A DNA stretch of 51,833 nt, taken from IMG/VR virus record IMGVR_UViG_3300013285_000003, positions 1 through 51,833 of that record; one strand, 5' to 3'. A program made the translations under genes and the position numbers. Source of the DNA: a virus. Positions 15,845 to 21,753 of the stretch are shown one piece after another (the stretch's first letter is position 1; each line of letters opens with the position of its first letter). The notes below the pieces were generated by a model, which was given only the letters and a program-made list of their open reading frames with translations, was not told the origin of the DNA and did not search any database.

Positions 15845-16477
15845 CTATGAATCCACGGCAATAGCCTGACGATCACCCACTCGAGTAACGTCTTCCGCTT
15901 TCAGTGCCGCAAGTGCTTCTTGATACTTTTGTTGGAAAATCTGGCGTGCATCGTTCTTTAAAAACGGCATTGCTTGCAGCAGTGTTCCAAAAAGCATCGC
16001 ATTTGGAGCGTTTTGGGTGATCCAGTTAGTTTGATTTGATGAAGACAACGGCTCAAGGCGCTCATAATAAAGAACCTCAAAAGGGTAGGCCTTATCTGGA
16101 GTCGGTGCAACCAACCAATGATCATAGTCATAGTCCGCATAAAACAGCGGTAGGCCAGTCGTTGTAGCGTCTGGGGTATACGACTTCAGGTACTCGTATT
16201 TGCGCAGCAACACGGGGCTTTTAGAGCCATTTGATGAAACTTCCATAGAGGTTGTCTTACGCCACCGAGCAGGCTTTTGAATGACAGGGTTGCCAATAGT
16301 CATGGTGGACTCAACAACTTGCATTTGGCCTAGCGTTTTGATCTGTTGAGCAATCTCAAATTCTGCAAGGGTGATAAAGGTTCGGATGGCCTCAACCACA
16401 GCCGCATCACGACGCTCTAGGTACTGGAGCACCATGGTATTCAAACTGTCGTAGGTCATTACCCAAGAGACGGTCAT
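15845..16477 (-). CDS. Head-tail adaptor protein (SU10-adaptor-like)
   Basis: 210 residues. The pattern of an N-terminal helix pair (YLERRDAAVVEAIRTFITLAE), a beta middle (PLFYADYDYDHWLVAPTP), FEVLYYERLEPLS, and a late helix ending FQQKYQEALAALK matches the small adaptor family of SU10-like podoviruses, which ring the portal. It lies just after the endolysin, away from the portal gene. GGAT seven bases upstream supports ATG 16477. A second adaptor-like gene is at 24389-25462, so the two probably form successive neck rings. Confidence 0.75.
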   Translation of the reverse strand: MTVSWVMTYDSLNTMVLQYLERRDAAVVEAIRTFITLAEFEIAQQIKTLGQMQVVESTMTIGNPVIQKPARWRKTTSMEVSSNGSKSPVLLRKYEYLKSYTPDATTTGLPLFYADYDYDHWLVAPTPDKAYPFEVLYYERLEPLSSSNQTNWITQNAPNAMLFGTLLQAMPFLKNDARQIFQQKYQEALAALKAEDVTRVGDRQAIAVDS

Positions 16478-16482
16478 AGCAA

Positions 16483-17019
16483 TTATCCAATCATTGAGGT
16501 AGCTTTCAGTTTAACTGCTGCAACACGGTTCAGCCAGCCTGTGCCGTACACAGAAAACGTGTCAAGGCTGCGGTAAAACGCTTCTTTTTCTGCGCTAAAC
16601 TTTTCAATCAGCACAGCAGGGTCAACCGCCCACACAGCTGCCATCGTAATGGGTCCTAGTCCACCATCAGGCGTTGTACCCACAGCAGTTTGTAAAATCT
16701 TAATAGAGCGCCCCGGACCCGCATTGACACCCATATCGAACACTAAGTAATCAATACCGTTTGGCAGCTTATCGCCTTGCACAACGTCCCAATACTTTTT
16801 CTTGTACAGGGGTTCTACGTCAGCAGCGGTGAGCTTACGCATATCATCGTGCGTGACTTGATGCCCAACGTGCTGTTCCCAGTTGTACTGCGTCACGCCA
16901 AGCATGGTCGAGCCTTTACGCCCGTCTGGTAGCTTGTTGCCGTTATCACGCTCGTCGTCAGTGAAGCCACCTTCACTTTTAAGCATCTGTTCAAATGCTT
17001 GCTGCCAATTTTTAACCAT
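16483..17019 (-). CDS. Endolysin, glycoside hydrolase family 108 muramidase
   Basis: 178 residues from ATG 17019, the start with GGGGTG about 10 bases upstream; upstream ATGs at 17037 and 17028 lie inside the HNH gene. The catalytic motif is KSEGGFTDDERDNG (Glu about residue 16), with TMLGVTQYNW and YLVFDMGVNAGPGRSIKILQ of the N-acetylmuramidase plus peptidoglycan-binding domains. No signal peptide is visible, so release should need a holin among the upstream membrane genes. The coding region is intact despite the HNH gene directly upstream. Confidence 0.9.
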   Translation of the reverse strand: MVKNWQQAFEQMLKSEGGFTDDERDNGNKLPDGRKGSTMLGVTQYNWEQHVGHQVTHDDMRKLTAADVEPLYKKKYWDVVQGDKLPNGIDYLVFDMGVNAGPGRSIKILQTAVGTTPDGGLGPITMAAVWAVDPAVLIEKFSAEKEAFYRSLDTFSVYGTGWLNRVAAVKLKATSMIG

Positions 17020-17470
17020 GATTTGCATACACCCCATGAAATTTGTTTCGAGCTTCAGTAACCACTAATTCTGCAAGTTCTAAATCAGCATACAAACCAA
17101 GATGCATACTTTTGTTATTTACTTGCAGCCGAACTTGATACTTTCCACACTTGTGCAACCGGACACCCTTTATATTAGACATAGAATTTGTATTGGCATT
17201 TCTATTCCACGCATTTTGAGAAAGAGATACTTCCCTTAAATTATCAATTTTGTTGTTTGTGGGGTTTCCGTCAATGTGGTCAATTTGTTTAGGCAAATAA
17301 CCGTGATGCATTAAAAAGACAATACGGTGAACAAAATAATTTTGCCCTTTTATGTTAGCTCGCAAATGCCCAAAACGATTTGGTGCTTTCATCACTTTAT
17401 TGTTTTTCTTGCGTATTAAATTGCCGTCTTGATATTCAAACAATTCTAGACATTCTTTTTGATGAATCAT
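17012..17470 (-). CDS. HNH homing endonuclease with AP2-like DNA-binding domain
   Basis: 152 residues from ATG 17470 (GGAG six bases upstream). QIDHIDGNPTNNKIDNLREV (about 62-81) is the HNH core and SNIKGVRLHKCGKYQVRL (about 98-115) begins an AP2-type DNA-binding domain, the standard build of free-standing phage HNH homing enzymes. The gene is visibly A+T-richer than its neighbours, a sign of recent arrival. It is wedged into the lysis cassette with overlaps on both sides, so neither flanking gene was broken. Confidence 0.9.
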   Translation of the reverse strand: MIHQKECLELFEYQDGNLIRKKNNKVMKAPNRFGHLRANIKGQNYFVHRIVFLMHHGYLPKQIDHIDGNPTNNKIDNLREVSLSQNAWNRNANTNSMSNIKGVRLHKCGKYQVRLQVNNKSMHLGLYADLELAELVVTEARNKFHGVYANHG

Positions 17471-17583
17471 GTCTGACTCCATAGTATTTTGCGAACTAAA
17501 AAACATATAACTCGTTCGGGTGTGGGTTTGTATAGCCATTTCTTCACCCTCTCGTATTCACGCAAGATGGCTTCATCGGTCAC
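17467..17583 (-). CDS. 38-residue protein in the lysis cassette
   Basis: A short frame beginning with GTG at 17583, which overlaps the previous stop as GTGA, and ending at 17467, where its TGA overlaps the HNH ATG. The sequence starts TDEAILREYERVKKW and ends with a short hydrophobic patch (VICFLVRKILW). The double overlap argues that it is translated. It could be a small membrane-associated lysis regulator, or the remnant of a gene cut when the HNH gene arrived. Confidence 0.6.
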   Translation of the reverse strand: MTDEAILREYERVKKWLYKPTPERVICFLVRKILWSQT

Positions 17584-17792
17584 TTTTGGTCATCCTTCCC
17601 AATTTTTATCCCAGCGATCGTGCCTACAAATGCGCCAACCACCATGTTGAACGCCGGATTTATTAATTTAAACACTTCAGCGTTGTCCACCCGTGCATCA
17701 AACAGACCAATCAATACAACAGCTACCGTAGACAACAACACAATTGATAGTGAGATACAACAAATAATCGTTATTTGATCTGCGACTTTCAT
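17580..17792 (-). CDS. Small membrane protein, holin candidate
   Basis: 70 residues from ATG 17792, which overlaps the Rz stop as ATGA. Two hydrophobic segments, IIICCISLSIVLLSTVAVVLIG-type (about 8-30) and NMVVGAFVGTIAGIKIG (about 49-65), are joined by a charged loop, with a Lys/Asp-rich tail. Two transmembrane helices, small size and location between spanins and endolysin fit a class II holin. Two other small membrane proteins lie upstream, so which is the holin cannot be settled from sequence. Confidence 0.7.
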   Translation of the reverse strand: MKVADQITIICCISLSIVLLSTVAVVLIGLFDARVDNAEVFKLINPAFNMVVGAFVGTIAGIKIGKDDQK

Positions 17793-18199
17793 TTGATACT
17801 CCGCACCCAATTCTGTAACTCTGTTAGTTGGAGCGTGGTTTCAGCACAGCGTCTAACAAGTCCTGCGTCGGGGGCGGGGCGAGCAGGGCAGGCGGTGGGC
17901 TTGGAAACGGTGGGCACACTACCGCTACTGGCACTGGTGTCGAGCAGCCGCTCACCATAATAACTATGCACAGCAGACAAACGAGCCTCATATTGATTTG
18001 CGATTGCAGTTGATATAGTTTCATGCTCTTTCACCTTTGCTTGGTTGATGACTTCCTGTGCCTTGCCCACGGCGGCAACTTCTGCTTGGTACGCTACTAG
18101 CTTTTTGTGTTCGTGATTCCAGCCCATAAAGTACATGACAGCGCACAGGGCTAGGGCTGCGCCAATTTTAATCAGTAGAGTGCTTGGCAGTGGAAACAT
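17789..18199 (-). CDS. Rz: i-spanin (Rz-like)
   Basis: 136 residues. An N-terminal membrane anchor (IKIGAALALCAVMYFMGWN, about 10-28) precedes a helical periplasmic domain (AYQAEVAAVGKAQEVINQAK), a Pro-rich linker and a C-terminal helix. This is the inner-membrane half of the spanin complex, which disrupts the outer membrane in the last step of lysis. The overlapping lipoprotein at 17824-17991 confirms the call. The ATG overlaps the preceding stop by one base (TAATG). Confidence 0.88.
   Translation of the reverse strand: MFPLPSTLLIKIGAALALCAVMYFMGWNHEHKKLVAYQAEVAAVGKAQEVINQAKVKEHETISTAIANQYEARLSAVHSYYGERLLDTSASSGSVPTVSKPTACPARPAPDAGLVRRCAETTLQLTELQNWVRSIK
17824..17991 (-). CDS. Rz1: o-spanin lipoprotein (Rz1-like), nested in Rz
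   Basis: 55 residues from ATG 17991, entirely inside the Rz gene in another frame. It has a lipoprotein signal peptide with lipobox IVIMVSGC, then a mature chain rich in proline (PPFPSPPPALLAPPP), exactly the Rz1 design. It would be lipidated at the Cys, placed in the outer membrane and joined to Rz across the periplasm. An upstream ATG at 18024 is less likely because it would add residues before the signal peptide. This strongly implies a Gram-negative host. Confidence 0.9.
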   Translation of the reverse strand: MRLVCLLCIVIMVSGCSTPVPVAVVCPPFPSPPPALLAPPPTQDLLDAVLKPRSN

Positions 18200-18420
18200 T
18201 ACGTTGGCTCCGTATCTTTTTTAGCCCACACAGACGCACCACCCGAGGCTGAGACAATTCCAAGGCTCTCTGCAAGCTCTCTCAAGCTCACAGCGCCGTG
18301 CATGACTACTTGGTAACCTGCCACGCAAAGCACCGCCAAAAGGCTGATTAACCACGCCACACGGGCGATATCAAAAGTCTGGTTGTCTTTGCCAGTGAGC
18401 AGGTGCGTAAAGATGTTCAT
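18199..18420 (-). CDS. Small single-span membrane protein of the lysis cassette
   Basis: 73 residues. One clear transmembrane segment (VAWLISLLAVLCVAGYQVVM, about 21-40) lies between an N-terminal polar part and a C-terminus ending in WAKKDTEPT. I associate the ESLGIVSASGGASVWAKK region with a common phage membrane protein next to spanins, possibly holin or antiholin. The ATG overlaps the stop of the 23-residue gene upstream by one base. Confidence 0.75.
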   Translation of the reverse strand: MNIFTHLLTGKDNQTFDIARVAWLISLLAVLCVAGYQVVMHGAVSLRELAESLGIVSASGGASVWAKKDTEPT

Positions 18421-18491
18421 CAGAACTTAGCCATCATGCGCCACAACCAAGCTGTAAACGCTTGCCACTCTGCTTTTAAGTATTCAATCAT
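18420..18491 (-). CDS. 23-residue coupled peptide in the lysis cassette
   Basis: A minimal frame starting MIEYLKAEWQAFTAWLWRMM. Its ATG overlaps the upstream stop (ATGA) and its TGA overlaps the next ATG (TGATG), so it is locked into the translational chain on both sides. It is amphipathic and Trp-rich with Met/Phe near the end, suggesting a membrane-surface helix. It may be a functional micropeptide or may only couple translation. Confidence 0.6.
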   Translation of the reverse strand: MIEYLKAEWQAFTAWLWRMMAKF

Positions 18492-18745
18492 TTGTCTACC
18501 TTTTGGTCAATTTTGTCGTACAGTTTAACGATCATCTGTTCAACACGATCAAAGCGTTTATCCATCTGGGCTTCAAGCGTTTCCATTTCAGACTTCTTGA
18601 CGTAAGTTTCACTAACGTGCAGGCGCAAGTCGGCAATGTCTGCCTTGAGTTCTTTGACAGAATCCCACAGTTGGCGAGCAAACCAGCCAATAACAGCTAA
18701 AGCAGCGCCACCACCAATATTGATAAGATTCTGCCAGTCCATCAT
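18488..18745 (-). CDS. Membrane-anchored coiled-coil protein
   Basis: 84-85 residues (tandem ATGs at 18745 and 18742). An N-terminal hydrophobic helix (LINIGGGAALAVIGWFARQL, about 7-26) is followed by a long coiled coil (VKELKADIADLRLHVSETY, METLEAQMDKRFDRVEQMIV). This is a familiar small phage membrane protein beside holin and spanin genes. It may be a holin-like or accessory lysis protein. The start overlaps the preceding stop. Confidence 0.8.
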   Translation of the reverse strand: MMDWQNLINIGGGAALAVIGWFARQLWDSVKELKADIADLRLHVSETYVKKSEMETLEAQMDKRFDRVEQMIVKLYDKIDQKVDK

Positions 18746-18873
18746 TCTGCCTCAGATTCTTTAGCTTTTGTTGCTTCTGCTTGGATAGCTGTGATTAAGT
18801 TCACCACTTCAGCGTAGGGCTTGTTACCAAGGTAACCTAAGATTGCGTTAATTAGTTCGATTGAGATATTCAT
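18742..18873 (-). CDS. 43-residue small phage protein
   Basis: Begins MNISIELINAILGYLGNKPY and ends in an Ala/Lys/Glu-rich tail. The ATG at 18873 overlaps the stop of the 36-residue membrane gene (TAATG), and the TGA overlaps the next start. The pattern of one amphipathic helix, a G-x-KPYAEV turn and a second helix matches small uncharacterised phage proteins found near lysis genes. Function unknown. Confidence 0.7.
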   Translation of the reverse strand: MNISIELINAILGYLGNKPYAEVVNLITAIQAEATKAKESEAE

Positions 18874-18983
18874 TATTTACCCTTGAAAATTGCAAAAATA
18901 ACCCACGGTATTAACCACACACTACACAGCAGCACTACTGGTAAAAGTAGCACCGCTGCGATAGGTACTAAATACTTATCCAC
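18873..18983 (-). CDS. 36-residue hydrophobic membrane peptide
   Basis: Starts with GTG at 18983, inside the end of the upstream gene, and ends at TAA 18873 in a one-base overlap with the next ATG. The sequence MDKYLVPIAAVLLLPVVLLC then SVWLIPWVIFAIFKGK is almost entirely hydrophobic, with one or two membrane spans and a Lys-rich end. The coding-quality composition and tight overlaps support translation. It could be a holin-like pore peptide. Confidence 0.6.
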   Translation of the reverse strand: MDKYLVPIAAVLLLPVVLLCSVWLIPWVIFAIFKGK

Positions 18984-19117
18984 GCTGATCCGTTGTAAAA
19001 CTCCATGAGCGCTGTATCAATATTGAAGCGCATCATCCCCGCCTGTGGTGTCGGACGTTGAGCCGTTGTGCCAGCAGGGTATTGCAAGTAGTCTACGTTT
19101 TGGATTTCAAGAGCCAT
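18968..19117 (-). CDS. Orphan tail-fibre module (49 residues)
   Basis: From ATG 19117 to TAG 18968. It is nearly the same module as the start of the next gene upstream (19121-20029): both have MAL, then GTTAQRPT, then AGMxRFN, then a YNG-W end. Here the protein stops right after the module. It is either a stand-alone cap or attachment domain, or the remaining N-terminus of a fibre gene whose distal part was lost. The GTG of the next small gene lies inside its last codons. Confidence 0.7.
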   Translation of the reverse strand: MALEIQNVDYLQYPAGTTAQRPTPQAGMMRFNIDTALMEFYNGSAWISI

Positions 19118-19120
19118 GAT

Positions 19121-20029
19121 TTACGCCGTGTAGGAACCTGAAGCGTTGAATTTCAACACAGTATTTGATCCGTTTGTTGTGATGACTGGTGAGCCTGTCG
19201 TTGTACCAGAATAGCGGTTAGTTGGTATTGACAAAATCACTACGCCTGAGCCGCCATTGCCTGCTGGAAATGCAGAGTAAATTCCACCACCACCACCACC
19301 TAAATTTACCGTTCCATTTGTTGCATTTGCGTTATTTCCACCATTTCCGCCGCCACCCGTACCACCTGCACCGCCGCTTGCAATACCTCCACCACCGCCA
19401 CCGCCGCCATAAGTAATTGCCGTACCAGTTATTGAGTTAGAAATTCCTGCGCCACCTGCGTAACCGTTTGAGCCACCGGGGTTTGTTCCGCCTGCTGCAC
19501 CCGCACCACCTCCACCGCCACCGCCACCACTAGCACCTACAACGCTGCCACCAGAATTGCCTTGACCAGATATACCAACGCCTCCCGGTCCGTCTGCGTA
19601 ACCCGCACCACCACCAGAACCGCCGCCTTTCCCTGATGACGCAGCCGAGCTATAAATAGACCCGCCGCCGCCAACCGAATAAACAGACCCAAATAAACTA
19701 TTTGACCCGTTAGCGCTAGGATTCCCTGCGCCTGAACCCCCTGCGCCCACCGTTACTGTGTAAACAGTACCAATTTGTACGGGCGTTGATCCTGATAAAA
19801 CTCCGCCAGCACCGCCGCCGCCTGATGCACCGCCGCCGCCCCCAGAAACAATAAGATAATCAATAGCATAATAAACACCAGTTGCTAACCAAATCGTACC
19901 GTTGTAATACTCAAGCAAGCTAGTTGTTGAGTTAAAGCGTGTCATGCCAGCCGCAGGCGCAGTGGGGCGTTGTGCCGTTGTACCGTTCGGCATCAAAACA
20001 TAATCGGTTCCTGCGACAACTAGAGCCAT
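19121..20029 (-). CDS. Glycine-rich tail adhesin
   Basis: 302 residues. The N-terminal 50 carry the GTTAQRP/YNG module shared with neighbours; residues about 65-270 are runs of Gly with Ser/Ala/Asn (for example GGGGGIASGGAGGTGGGG), ending GNGGSGVVILSIPT. This composition and ending match glycine-rich phage adhesins such as the gp38-type tip proteins, which fold as polyglycine-II sandwiches. It probably sets host recognition. AAGGA precedes the ATG. Receptor unknown; the fold is inferred from composition. Confidence 0.8.
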   Translation of the reverse strand: MALVVAGTDYVLMPNGTTAQRPTAPAAGMTRFNSTTSLLEYYNGTIWLATGVYYAIDYLIVSGGGGGASGGGGAGGVLSGSTPVQIGTVYTVTVGAGGSGAGNPSANGSNSLFGSVYSVGGGGSIYSSAASSGKGGGSGGGAGYADGPGGVGISGQGNSGGSVVGASGGGGGGGGAGAAGGTNPGGSNGYAGGAGISNSITGTAITYGGGGGGGGIASGGAGGTGGGGNGGNNANATNGTVNLGGGGGGIYSAFPAGNGGSGVVILSIPTNRYSGTTTGSPVITTNGSNTVLKFNASGSYTA

Positions 20030-20042
20030 GATCTTTCCTTAA

Positions 20043-20393
20043 TTAAGCAACAACCAATTCTTTCCACGAAGTCGTGGCCTCAATCCACTCATACGCTTTA
20101 CCGTCAGCAGGCATAGCTACAGGCGCTTCCCACAAGAACGTCTTTGGGCTAAGTACCCATGATGCGTAAGGCTGAGGTGCGTAGAAAACGTCTGCTACGG
20201 GGTCGTAGTGGTAGCCAATTCCGGCAAAGTTTCCACGAAGAGGTGTGCCCTCTGGATGCTGATTACCGTGTGTGCGGTATGAAGTTTGTAACCATTGACC
20301 CGGTGAAGAGTCAACGAACGTATCAAAGAATTCTGGTTCAGCAACGATGACTGAAACTACTTTACCGTCAACTACTTTTGCAAAATGACCCAT
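20043..20393 (-). CDS. Small virion-associated protein of the fibre cluster
   Basis: 116 residues starting MGHFAKVVDGKVVSVIVAEP, with FFDTFVDSSPGQW, GIGYHYDPVADVFYAPQPY and a Trp-rich end. I recognise the pattern from many marine and freshwater phages, where it lies in tail-fibre clusters and is called a minor structural or fibre-assembly protein. GGAG about seven bases upstream supports the ATG. Exact role unknown. Confidence 0.75.
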   Translation of the reverse strand: MGHFAKVVDGKVVSVIVAEPEFFDTFVDSSPGQWLQTSYRTHGNQHPEGTPLRGNFAGIGYHYDPVADVFYAPQPYASWVLSPKTFLWEAPVAMPADGKAYEWIEATTSWKELVVA

Positions 20394-20396
20394 TAT

Positions 20397-20576
20397 TTAC
20401 TCCGTATATGAGGCCAATTGAGCCTCTGTTGGTTCTGAATTACTGTTAGTCCACGATTTAATGTAATCACCTTTACCGTTGCTATCGTTTTGCAACAGAA
20501 TTGTTCCAACAAAAGGCGCAAAATCTGATTTATCAAGTGTTGGATATAGCTTCATAATTTTTTCATACAAAGACAC
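20397..20576 (-). CDS. Small hypothetical protein of the fibre cluster
   Basis: 59 residues starting with GTG at 20576, which overlaps the previous TAG by one base and has AAGGAG six bases upstream; a longer upstream frame is an artefact of the overlapping fibre gene. The sequence KLYPTLDKSDFAPFVGTILLQN followed by a polar, Asn/Ser-rich end has no motif I recognise. It may be a fibre accessory or chaperone. Confidence 0.7.
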   Translation of the reverse strand: MSLYEKIMKLYPTLDKSDFAPFVGTILLQNDSNGKGDYIKSWTNSNSEPTEAQLASYTE

Positions 20577-21181
20577 TATGCACTCCTTGCTAAAAATGCT
20601 TGAAAATATGTATTTAATGCGCCACCAGCAAAGGATGTTGTTCCTGAGCCATTCATATACCCGTAGGCTTCTAAATAGTCTGTTGATCCGTTGCAAAATA
20701 CTAATGCGCTAACAACCGAAGCTAAATTTCCAGTTCCGCTAGTAATAACTATTGACCCTTGTTTAAATTGACCACCATTCTTATATATGTAAACGTTTGT
20801 TTGTTGAGCGTTAATTGTTCCACCAGCTAAAAGCGCAATATTTACTTGATAATACCCAGCAACAGTTGGTGTAAATCTGTAATTTGTCGTATTGTCGTAA
20901 TTTGAATTTGTGTCAAATTCTTTAGTTCCACATTGTATTTTTGTAAACGTTAAAGCACTAACAGATTGATTAGATGCAAGATAAGCACTAAATGCAGGAC
21001 CAGTCCCGCTAAACGTAGATGTTGTAACAAGAATAGATGACCACACACTACCATTCCACGCCTCCAATTGACCAAGCGTAGTGTTCCACCCTAATTGCCC
21101 TGCTAATGGGCTTGATGGTCTACCTGCTGTTGTCCATTGCGCTGGTGCTACGCCAGTCGTACCGCCGATATAACTAGGCAT
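20576..21181 (-). CDS. Tail fibre with C1q-like head domain
   Basis: 201 residues. Residues about 10-52 are a variant of the shared fibre module (TTAGRPSSPLAGQLGWNTTL, then WNGSVWSS). Residues about 60-200 look like a C1q/TNF jelly-roll: AFSAYLASNQ, FDTNSNYDNTTNYRFTP, VAGYYQVNIAL, VYIYKNG. C1q-like heads trimerise and bind ligands, so this is probably a receptor-binding tip. The gene is more A+T-rich than its neighbours, suggesting recent exchange. GGGGACTTAAT precedes the ATG. Confidence 0.8.
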   Translation of the reverse strand: MPSYIGGTTGVAPAQWTTAGRPSSPLAGQLGWNTTLGQLEAWNGSVWSSILVTTSTFSGTGPAFSAYLASNQSVSALTFTKIQCGTKEFDTNSNYDNTTNYRFTPTVAGYYQVNIALLAGGTINAQQTNVYIYKNGGQFKQGSIVITSGTGNLASVVSALVFCNGSTDYLEAYGYMNGSGTTSFAGGALNTYFQAFLARSA

Positions 21182-21182
21182 A

Positions 21183-21404
21183 TTAAGTCCCCGAAGTAGA
21201 AGCCAATAAGTAGTAAGTCACACCGCCAATAACAACGGGAATTTTATTAGTCACCGTGTTGACCACCGAAGCCGAAGCCGCAGCCGAGGCCAAGATAGTT
21301 GCAGTTGCAGCAGGTAGCGTCAGTACGACGTTGCTTGCCGTGTCTACAGCGTTCACCGCAACCGTGCCGCCGCTTGGGGCTTTTAATGAAATTTGACCAG
21401 CCAT
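21183..21404 (-). CDS. Small beta-rich fibre-associated protein
   Basis: 73 residues. GQISLKAPSGGTVAVNAVDT and LTLPAATATI form a pattern found as a stand-alone protein or within fibres in environmental phages. It is hydrophobic and Ala/Thr/Val-rich with no cysteine. AGGAATAATT precedes the ATG. Probably a fibre or baseplate component. Confidence 0.7.
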   Translation of the reverse strand: MAGQISLKAPSGGTVAVNAVDTASNVVLTLPAATATILASAAASASVVNTVTNKIPVVIGGVTYYLLASTSGT

Positions 21405-21413
21405 AATTATTCC

Positions 21414-21743
21414 TTAAATAATCGCCCAAACTGAACCAGAGGGAATTGTTACCACAGCACCCGCCGCAATGGCGATTGGGCCAGTGCTCATGGCGTTAAT
21501 CCCAGAAGGTATCGAATAGCTGTTGTTCACCGTCTGACCGTTTTGCACAAAGATCGTGTCGCCACCGCCGCCTGTTGCTCCATTGCCGATTGAGACCACT
21601 GCGCCTGTGCCATCTTTTGTGTAAATGACACGGTCGGCAGTGTTGATAGCAATCTCGCCCGTAAGCATATTGCCAGTCGTCGGCACGTTCGTTGACGTCG
21701 TGCTGTAGTAAGGTCTAATTGGCGTGAACCCACTCTGACTCAT
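21414..21743 (-). CDS. Tail fibre protein with shared C-terminal module
   Basis: 109 residues. The N-terminal part (FTPIRPYYSTTSTNVPTTGN, then GEIAINTADRVIYTKDGTG) is a common fibre-attachment pattern. The last 40 residues (NNSYSIPSGINAMSTGPIAI, then GSVWAII) closely parallel the C-terminus of the 761-residue fibre encoded next door, indicating a duplicated end module. AAAGGATAAATT precedes the ATG. Confidence 0.75.
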   Translation of the reverse strand: MSQSGFTPIRPYYSTTSTNVPTTGNMLTGEIAINTADRVIYTKDGTGAVVSIGNGATGGGGDTIFVQNGQTVNNSYSIPSGINAMSTGPIAIAAGAVVTIPSGSVWAII

Positions 21744-21753
21744 AATTTATCCT

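Noticed and set aside
16483-17019. Endolysin broken by the HNH insertion
   Set aside because: The GH108 catalytic motif and full domain are present from ATG 17019, so the gene is intact.
19121-20029. Long plus-strand Pro/His-rich frames opposite the glycine-rich adhesin
   Set aside because: They are complements of Gly codon runs, without ribosome sites.
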